Part shown: positions 14,048 to 18,932 of the stretch, one piece after another | Numbering within the stretch: position 1 is the first letter of the stretch | Layout: each line of letters starts with the position of its first letter | DNA from: Phycisphaerales bacterium UBA1910 | GTDB taxonomy: Bacteria; Planctomycetota; Phycisphaerae; Phycisphaerales; UBA1924 | NCBI GenBank assembly: GCA_002337545.1 | Contig: DDGE01000071.1 | Location: 115,712-134,643 of the forward strand | Direction of reading: 5' to 3' | DNA length: 18,932 bases | The notes under the pieces: generated by a model | What the model saw: the letters and a program-made list of their open reading frames with translations, nothing else | Databases searched by the model: none | Told to the model about the DNA's origin: nothing | Made by a program: the position numbers and the translations under genes

Positions 14048-14994
14048 CAGCGCCTATTTATCCAGGCCCAGTTCAATGCCCGATCCATGACGATGACTTC
14101 CTGTTGATCAAGCAACTCTTCCGCGAGGCGCTGCATCGCGATCCGTTGGGTGTCGAGCCGGAGTTGAGCTATGAGTTGCTCGCGCTCTTCTTGACTCGGT
14201 GACCGAGCGGGGATCCGCTCCTCCACAAAGACAACGACAAATCCAGATTCCGTGCTGATCACCTGAGAGCAGGTTCCCGGCGGTGTCGCGCTGAGTGCCG
14301 TGAGCAATGCGGATGGGTAGCCCAGCGAGATGGGGCTCACGGACTCAATTAGGCCGCCACGCGGGGCGGATGGGTGGGTTGAAGACTGAGCGCAGATCTC
14401 CGCGAAGATCCATGGCATCGCTTCTGTGGGGCTGCTGATCGTGTGATTGCGTATCCGATGGGCTTGGGCTGACTGCTCAGATACGAAGAGACGAACTCGA
14501 TATCTGGTGCCATACACTGATTCAATCGCTCGTTCGATCTGTTGCGTTGTTGGTTCGGTGTTCCTCGTCAATGCCCTGAGCATCGCGGTGCGTCGCAAAA
14601 GTCGCTCGAAACGGATCGGACCCAGCCCGCGATTCGCGCGGAGATCATCAAGAATATCCGTGCTCAGTGTCCCATCAGAATCGAAACCAAGTGTCGCCCC
14701 GAGTAGGGTGCGTTCATGTGCGAGTTGTTCGCTGGTGATCTCGATTCCTTGCTCGCCGCATCGCTCCTCCAGTGCCCGGTCCAGTATGAACTCGCGAAGG
14801 ATCTCGTCGCCGCCGTATTCGCTCAGCGACGCCTTGATCGTCTCGAACTCAATCGCGTAACCGTTGAGGATCGCAATCGGATGTGTGCTCGGAGGATTGA
14901 GCTCATCGGTATTTGGGCGGGTCGGGCTTGTGCTGCACCCTTGGGAGGAAGCGAGCAGGAGCAAGAGGATCGTGGCTTTGATGGTGCTGTGCAT
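14047..14994 (-). CDS. Parvulin-like (PpiC/SurA-type) lipoprotein
   Basis: The 315-residue protein has a lipoprotein signal: MHSTIKATILLLLLASSQG and C20. Residues 40-145 form a helical, SurA/PrsA-like chaperone region (AILNGYAIEFETIKASLSEY, ILREFILDRALEERCGEQGI). Residues about 163-262 fit a parvulin fold: YRVRLFVSEQSAQAH, PWIFAEICAQSSTHPSAPRGGLI and IPARSPSQEE after a strand VVVFVEERIP. The middle segment matches the family pattern of FAe..a...S..p.a..GG. Peptidyl-prolyl isomerase activity is uncertain because several usual active-site residues are not obvious. The role is probably folding of exported proteins, as a membrane-anchored chaperone. It is divergent from the zinc-ribbon gene across 66 bases and co-translated with the prenyltransferase gene downstream. 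No ribosome site is apparent. Confidence 0.75.
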   Translation of the reverse strand: MHSTIKATILLLLLASSQGCSTSPTRPNTDELNPPSTHPIAILNGYAIEFETIKASLSEYGGDEILREFILDRALEERCGEQGIEITSEQLAHERTLLGATLGFDSDGTLSTDILDDLRANRGLGPIRFERLLRRTAMLRALTRNTEPTTQQIERAIESVYGTRYRVRLFVSEQSAQAHRIRNHTISSPTEAMPWIFAEICAQSSTHPSAPRGGLIESVSPISLGYPSALLTALSATPPGTCSQVISTESGFVVVFVEERIPARSPSQEEREQLIAQLRLDTQRIAMQRLAEELLDQQEVIVMDRALNWAWINRR

Positions 14995-15060
14995 GCACCA
15001 TTCGAGCCGATGGAGAGGTTCAGGTCAACCGGAAGGGCAGAAGATGCGTAGGGTGAAGGT

Positions 15061-15915
15061 ATGACGACGACTCAGGGTGGATCAGAATCTGGCGTAAGCG
15101 TGCGTGAGCAGGCTATGCTGCAGGCTCGAGCAATCGCCGGAGATCCCCCGACACCTCACCTTCGAGCAATTGTTTGCCCATACTGCGGGACAGTGACACC
15201 GGACGGCGGGAGGTGTGTTGGCTGCTCTGGTCGGTTTGATCCACTGAGCCGACAAGCCACGCAGAATCAGATGGGGCCATGGGAAATCCGTGATGAACGG
15301 GTACCATTTCGCCCTGGGTGCAGTTATGCGACACTCGTTCGCTTAATCGATCAGGGCACGGTGTCTGGTGAGACCGTATTGCGTGGACCGAGCACGCGCC
15401 AGTTCTGGATGTTGGCGAAGCACACTCCTGGAGTGGGGCACAGGTTCGGATTCTGTCACAACTGCGGTTTTCAGGTGAAACCCGATGCGTTCTCCTGCCC
15501 GAGCTGCGAGGCCTCCTTTGAAGTCGAGCGAGACCGTCAGCACATGGGATTAGGGCCCGCTCGTCCATTACCAGGGCAGGGGCTGCCCGAGGTCCTTGCC
15601 TTGCATGCGGAGCCCGCAAGCCCATCGCGCGGTGCGTCTATCGCGACCGCTTCGATTTCTCAAACGGGCATATCGCGACAGGAGGGGGCGGCCGCTGAAT
15701 CAATCGACGAGGATGCTCGAAAACGGGTCGAGGATTCACTCCGACTCGTGGAACTCTGGCGATCCAAAGCGAGTTCGGATCGTCATCACGCGTTGGCGGT
15801 TATGGCCATTTCCATACTGATCACGCTGTCTGCACTTGGCTACATCGCCCTTCGGAGCCCGATCGGGGCTCAGAATGCAGAAAACGCATCCAAAGTATCT
15901 GTGCAAGTCGAATAG
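15061..15915 (+). CDS. Double zinc-ribbon membrane protein with GYF_2-like domain
   Basis: The 284-residue protein has two four-cysteine zinc ribbons: C39/C42/C52/C55 (CPYCGTVTPDGGRCVGC) and C132/C135/C146/C149 (CHNCGFQVKPDAFSCPSC). Between them, residues 71-118 read like a GYF_2 domain: GPWEIRDERVPFRPG, then LVRLIDQGTVSGETVLRGP and FWMLA. Residues 150-215 are low-complexity (Pro, Ala, Ser), 216-235 are charged and helical, and 243-263 form a single membrane helix near the C-terminus. The bulk therefore probably faces the cytoplasm as a tail-anchored protein. The function is unknown; zinc ribbons suggest protein or nucleic-acid contacts. AGGG at 15050-15053 lies 7 bases before the ATG. The prepilin gene follows after 44 bases, but has its own promoter. 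Confidence 0.72.
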   Translation: MTTTQGGSESGVSVREQAMLQARAIAGDPPTPHLRAIVCPYCGTVTPDGGRCVGCSGRFDPLSRQATQNQMGPWEIRDERVPFRPGCSYATLVRLIDQGTVSGETVLRGPSTRQFWMLAKHTPGVGHRFGFCHNCGFQVKPDAFSCPSCEASFEVERDRQHMGLGPARPLPGQGLPEVLALHAEPASPSRGASIATASISQTGISRQEGAAAESIDEDARKRVEDSLRLVELWRSKASSDRHHALAVMAISILITLSALGYIALRSPIGAQNAENASKVSVQVE

Positions 15916-15917
15916 TC

Positions 15918-15926
15918 TGGTATATT
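15918..15926 (+). promoter_or_regulatory. Extended -10 promoter of the prepilin-type gene
   Basis: TGGTATATT matches an extended -10 element (TGN plus TATATT, 5 of 6 matches). It begins 3 bases after the stop of the upstream zinc-ribbon gene and ends 33 bases before the prepilin ATG at 15960. No convincing -35 is present. It suggests that the prepilin gene is transcribed on its own. Confidence 0.55.
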
Positions 15927-15959
15927 GGCAGTGTTCCTCCAACCAGAGCAGTAAAGCAA

Positions 15960-16955
15960 ATGTACACGGACGAAACCAGATTGCGGGGGCGCTTTGGGCG
16001 CGATGGGTTCACGCTCATCGAGTTGCTTGTTGTGATTGCGATCATCGCGCTGTTGATCGGGATCCTGCTCCCTGCTCTGAGCGGCGCGATCGGCTCCGCG
16101 CGAACGCTGAAATGTCAGGCCAATATGCGTTCGATGGGGCAGGGGGCTCAGAGTTACGGGGGTGATTTTCGTGACACGATCCCGGCGTTCAACTGGAAAC
16201 CGGGGAACTACGAGACTTCATACTCAGATCTGCGTAATACGAGCAGCGACATCGAATCGGTTCGATATCAAGCGATCAACATCATCCGCGAAAAAACAGG
16301 CAACAGATATGTCCCGCTGAGCACAGGAACGGGCAATAGCTGGTTTGCGAATCTTTGGTTTTCTCATCTCATCTATCTGGACTATCTCACCGGCAATCTT
16401 GAGGAACCCGTAGCTGCATGTCCATCGGACGAAGAGCAGATAGAGCGTGCGGAAATGTCTTCGGATGAGTTCGCACCAAATCAACTCTTCCGGAAGTTCG
16501 AGAGTTCGTACGAGCAGTCAATCGTGACATACTCAACAGCTACATCGCAGGAAGGTCTTGAGCCGATTCAGCAGCATAACGAGCTCTGGCTGTCATTTCC
16601 CCGACCACAGAACTTCCTGGTCACTCGTCGATTTTCCAATGTGACTTACACATCGAACAAGGCGTTTCTTTTTGACACCTTCGATCGTCACTACGCTGAT
16701 GAGGCGGATTACTTCTACTTCCAACCCGGTGCGAGACAGCCCATCCTGTTCTTCGATGGTTCTGTGAGTGTTCGTGACACGAACAATGCAAATGAGGGGT
16801 TTCAGCCGCGCGATCCGGGAAACCCTGACCCGACATTGATCAAGATTACATCCTCTGGTGAGTTGTACCCCGGCTACTACCGCTGGACACGCGGTGGGCT
16901 CCGCGGCATCGACTTCGGGGGAGGCGAGGTCAATACGGGGCAATCAAGCCCCTGA
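15960..16955 (+). CDS. Prepilin-type N-terminal cleavage/methylation domain protein (planctomycete type)
   Basis: The 331-residue protein has a classic prepilin leader: MYTDETRLRGRFGRDG, cleavage expected after G16, then FTLIELLVVIAIIALLIGIL with the conserved Glu at position +5 (E21). The rest resembles the large family of planctomycete G-type pilin-like proteins (DUF1559-like): LKCQANMRSMGQGAQSYGGD near 51-70, a CPSDEEQ motif at about 159-165 and ILFFDGSVSVRD near 262-273. Such proteins are processed by prepilin peptidase and displayed as pilin-like structures. Many paralogues are usual in planctomycetes. Its role is unknown. The start at 15960 is the only Met before the leader. A weak AGAG-type ribosome site is the only one seen. 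The gene ends 137 bases before serA. Confidence 0.85.
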   Translation: MYTDETRLRGRFGRDGFTLIELLVVIAIIALLIGILLPALSGAIGSARTLKCQANMRSMGQGAQSYGGDFRDTIPAFNWKPGNYETSYSDLRNTSSDIESVRYQAINIIREKTGNRYVPLSTGTGNSWFANLWFSHLIYLDYLTGNLEEPVAACPSDEEQIERAEMSSDEFAPNQLFRKFESSYEQSIVTYSTATSQEGLEPIQQHNELWLSFPRPQNFLVTRRFSNVTYTSNKAFLFDTFDRHYADEADYFYFQPGARQPILFFDGSVSVRDTNNANEGFQPRDPGNPDPTLIKITSSGELYPGYYRWTRGGLRGIDFGGGEVNTGQSSP

Positions 16956-17080
16956 GATCCATCCATTTTTGCTCATGAACCTACTTTCGCTCTGCCAGAG
17001 TGCAGACTCGTGACGCACGCCCTATGACTCGATGGGTGGTGTGTATACCATTCGCTGGTTTTGGTGAAAATTACCCTCTG

Positions 17081-17085
17081 AGGAG
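17081..17085 (+). promoter_or_regulatory. Ribosome binding site fixing the serA start
   Basis: AGGAG lies 7 bases before the ATG at 17093. It shows that the open frame upstream (from 17000) is leader, not coding. The leader between 16956 and 17080 holds no promoter I trust; TATACC at 17044-17049 is a weak -10 candidate. Confidence 0.8.
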
Positions 17086-17092
17086 CGATTTC

Positions 17093-18115
17093 ATGAGCGC
17101 AGAGAACGCGGTAAATGTACTTGTCGCCGACAAGTTCGATGCGGGTTGTATTGCTGGTCTTGAGCGACTTGGGTGCAATGTCCATGTGGATCCGGACCTC
17201 GGACCCGATACTCTGGCGAACGCGATCAAGGCGACGGACGCACAAGTCCTTTGTGTTCGGTCCACGAAGGTGCCGGCGGATGTGATCAACGACGTTGATT
17301 CGCTCAAGCTGATCATCCGTGGCGGTGCGGGGTACGACAATATCGATACAGGTGCTGCGGGCGCGAAGGGCATCCCTGTGTGCAACTGCCCGGGTATGAA
17401 TGCGGTCGCGGTCGCAGAGATCGCGTTCGGGCACATCCTGAACCTCGATCGTCGTATCGCCGCGCAGACCAGCGAGCTCGCGAGCGGACACTGGAACAAG
17501 AAGGAATACTCCAAGGCCAAGGGGCTCAAGGGGCGCAAGCTGCTCGTCGTCGGGATGGGCTCGATCGGTACCGAGGTATGCAAGCTGGCGCATGCGTTTG
17601 GCATGGAGGTTTCCGCTCAATCGCGTTCTCTCCGCGAGGATACGGCACGAGCACTCGGGATCAAGCTGATCCCCTACACCCGCGAAGCGCTGAACGCGGA
17701 ACTGGCGGAGGCGGATATCGTCTCGATCCATGTCGCGGCAACGCCCGATACCAAAGAGCTCTGCGGCCCCGGCTTCTTCGCGGCGATGAAGGACGGAGCG
17801 TACTTCATCAACACATCCCGTGGCGAGATCGTGGACGAGAAGGAACTGATCAACGCGATCAAGACCAAGGACATCCGTGCCGGGCTCGATGTCTACAACG
17901 ACCAACCCAGCAGCAAGGATACGGATTGGCAGCCCGAGATCGCAAAGGTGCCCGGCGTGTCCCTCACACACCATGTCGGTGCTTCTACGGAGCAGGCCCA
18001 GCTCGCAGTGGGCGAAGAAGCGGTCCGCATCGTCCAGGCGTTCATTGAAACAGGCGATCCCCTCCATGTGGTGAACGCGAAGGAGCTCAAAGACTCCGCG
18101 GCGTTGGGCGTCTGA
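17093..18115 (+). CDS. serA: D-3-phosphoglycerate dehydrogenase, short form, with altered catalytic residue
   Basis: SerA oxidises 3-phosphoglycerate to 3-phosphohydroxypyruvate, the first step of serine synthesis. The protein has 340 residues, the short form without the C-terminal ACT regulatory domain. Visible features are RGGAGYDNIDTGAAGAKGI (76-94), the NAD-binding motif G154-M-G156-SI-G159 in VVGMGSIGTEV, and the catalytic Arg R243 in NTSRGEIVDE. The region GLDVYNDQPSSKD (264-276) precedes LTHHVGAST with H294, 23 residues after Q271. In E. coli SerA the equivalent pair is E269 and H292. Here the Glu is replaced by Gln (CAA codon), an unusual change. SerA identity is supported by serC 56 bases downstream on the same strand. 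The start follows the AGGAG site; the longer frame from 17000 is rejected. Confidence 0.88.
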   Translation: MSAENAVNVLVADKFDAGCIAGLERLGCNVHVDPDLGPDTLANAIKATDAQVLCVRSTKVPADVINDVDSLKLIIRGGAGYDNIDTGAAGAKGIPVCNCPGMNAVAVAEIAFGHILNLDRRIAAQTSELASGHWNKKEYSKAKGLKGRKLLVVGMGSIGTEVCKLAHAFGMEVSAQSRSLREDTARALGIKLIPYTREALNAELAEADIVSIHVAATPDTKELCGPGFFAAMKDGAYFINTSRGEIVDEKELINAIKTKDIRAGLDVYNDQPSSKDTDWQPEIAKVPGVSLTHHVGASTEQAQLAVGEEAVRIVQAFIETGDPLHVVNAKELKDSAALGV

Positions 18116-18160
18116 GTGGAATACGATTGAGCATAACACACCCCCTGATTCGCAGGGATG

Positions 18161-18165
18161 AGGAG
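18161..18165 (+). promoter_or_regulatory. Ribosome binding site of serC
   Basis: AGGAG lies 6 bases before the ATG at 18172. Confidence 0.8.
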
Positions 18166-18171
18166 CGAACG

Positions 18172-18932
18172 ATGAGCGAACGCGTGTACAACTTCTCCGC
18201 CGGGCCCGCGTGCCTGCCCGAGTCTGTCATCAAGCAGGCCCAGAAAGATCTCTGGAACCACATGGATTCCGGCATCGGGATCATGGAGCACTCGCACCGG
18301 AACAAGTACTTCGACAAGGTGACGGAAGAGACCGAGGCGCTCTGCCGCGAGGTCGGAAACATCCCCGAAGACATGGCGATCTTCTGGATGCAGGGCGGCG
18401 CCACGAGCCAGTGCTACTTCGTCCCCGCAAACTTCCTCCCGAGCGATCGCACCGCGGATTACTTCCAGACGGGGAAGTGGGCGAACGACTCAATCAATGA
18501 AGTCCATCATTACGGTGGGCTGAACATCTGTGGCTCGTCCAAGGACAAGAACTACTCGTACATCCCCAAGGGCGATCAGGTTCAATATTCCGACAACCCC
18601 GTGTATGTTCAGTTCACGAGCAACAACACGATCATGGGCACGGAGTTCAAAGACGAACCCGTCGCACCGGGCGATGCGTTCCTCGTCGCGGACATGTCGA
18701 GCAACATCTACTCGCGTCCGATGGACTTCTCCAAGTTTGGCCTGGTCTACGCGGGAGCACAGAAAAACCTGGGCCCGTCAGGCATCACGCTCGTCATGGC
18801 GAAGAAGGACATCATCAATAACCGGGTGCGTGATCTCCCCAAGATGATGCAGTTCGATCTCATCGCGAAGAAGGAAGGGCGATACAACACGCCCAACACC
18901 TTCGGCGTGTACCTGATGGGTGAAGTCTTCAA
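18172..18932 (+). CDS. serC: Phosphoserine aminotransferase, 3' end missing
   Basis: SerC is a PLP enzyme that transfers an amino group from glutamate to 3-phosphohydroxypyruvate, giving phosphoserine. The visible 253 residues start with MSERVYNFSAGPACLPESVI, the usual SerC beginning. They carry MEHSHRNKYF at 38-47 (like the conserved SHRs segment), FWMQGGATSQCYFVPANFL at 71-89, TSNNTIMGTEF at 149-159, D174 in VADMSSNIYSRP and the PLP-binding Lys K198 in VYAGAQKNLGPSGITLV. All expected residues in the visible part are intact. The gene is cut by the right edge, roughly 110 codons short of the usual 360 residues. It is the second gene after serA, separated by 56 bases, so the two probably form an operon. 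No serB is visible. Confidence 0.95.
   Translation, partial: MSERVYNFSAGPACLPESVIKQAQKDLWNHMDSGIGIMEHSHRNKYFDKVTEETEALCREVGNIPEDMAIFWMQGGATSQCYFVPANFLPSDRTADYFQTGKWANDSINEVHHYGGLNICGSSKDKNYSYIPKGDQVQYSDNPVYVQFTSNNTIMGTEFKDEPVAPGDAFLVADMSSNIYSRPMDFSKFGLVYAGAQKNLGPSGITLVMAKKDIINNRVRDLPKMMQFDLIAKKEGRYNTPNTFGVYLMGEVF

Noticed and set aside
17000..17092. 31-residue N-terminal extension of SerA
   Set aside because: AGGAG precedes the ATG at 17093, and the SerA fold begins there. The upstream residues are not SerA-like.
16973..18139. 388-residue open frame on the minus strand opposite serA
   Set aside because: It is a shadow of serA, which has clear motifs, a good ribosome site and serC downstream.
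1..18932. CRISPR array, insertion sequence, prophage or tRNA gene
   Set aside because: No regularly spaced direct repeats, transposase or phage motifs or tRNA cloverleaf signals were seen.
1..18932. Frequent GCGATCGC and GATCGCG words as a possible genome-wide motif
   Set aside because: They occur mostly inside coding regions as Ala-Ile-Ala codons (GCG ATC GCG), so codon choice explains much of it. A word count against a codon-shuffled control would be needed to claim more.

Overview
The window looks like chromosomal DNA of a planctomycete, most probably class Phycisphaerae. This rests on gene content, not on any database search: prepilin-type proteins with the GFTLIELLVVIAIIALLIGILLPAL leader style, a pseudopilin-like protein carrying a LamG domain, DUF58 and transglutaminase genes, an HD-GYP/GAF protein of the style common in planctomycetes, RNase Y, and a short-form SerA next to SerC. 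Coding density is high, start codons include GTG and probably TTG, and several neighbouring genes overlap by 1 to 4 bases. I see no tRNA, rRNA, CRISPR array, transposase or phage gene.

Layout. Positions 1-1634 (+) hold the end of a pilus/pseudopilus-like gene cluster: a prepilin cut by the left edge and a pseudopilin-like protein with a C-terminal LamG fold. Positions 1644-4617 (-) hold a queuosine-precursor transporter (YhhQ family), then a receiver-only response regulator that overlaps by 4 bases a GAF/HD-GYP cyclic-di-GMP phosphodiesterase. Positions 4682-9285 (+) hold scpB (chromosome segregation), a small lipoprotein, a DUF58 membrane protein and a TgpA-like membrane transglutaminase. 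The last two overlap (ATGA), and a six-codon minicistron appears to bridge the lipoprotein and DUF58. Positions 9383-10231 (+) hold a PilZ-like protein that ends at a bidirectional terminator shared with a convergent lipoprotein gene (10320-11150, -).

A 420-base divergent gap (11151-11570) separates that lipoprotein from rny (RNase Y, 11571-13199, +). The gap has a good extended -10 element followed by two strong hairpins and a U-tract, so it holds either a long structured rny leader or a small RNA. The rny stop codon overlaps the stop of a convergent UbiA-family prenyltransferase gene, which is coupled to a parvulin-like lipoprotein gene (13196-14994, -). Next come a double zinc-ribbon membrane protein (15061-15915, +), a prepilin-type protein with its own promoter (15960-16955, +), and the serine-biosynthesis pair serA-serC (17093-18932, +; serC is cut by the right edge).

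Functional themes are cyclic-di-GMP signalling (receiver + HD-GYP, PilZ-like protein), type IV pilin-like envelope proteins, envelope lipoproteins and folding, RNA decay, and serine synthesis. No clear novel multi-gene defence system is visible. The best leads are the structured RNA candidate upstream of rny, a SerA with Gln where the catalytic Glu is expected, a PilZ-like protein lacking the Ser of its second motif, the minicistron before DUF58, and the LamG pseudopilin.
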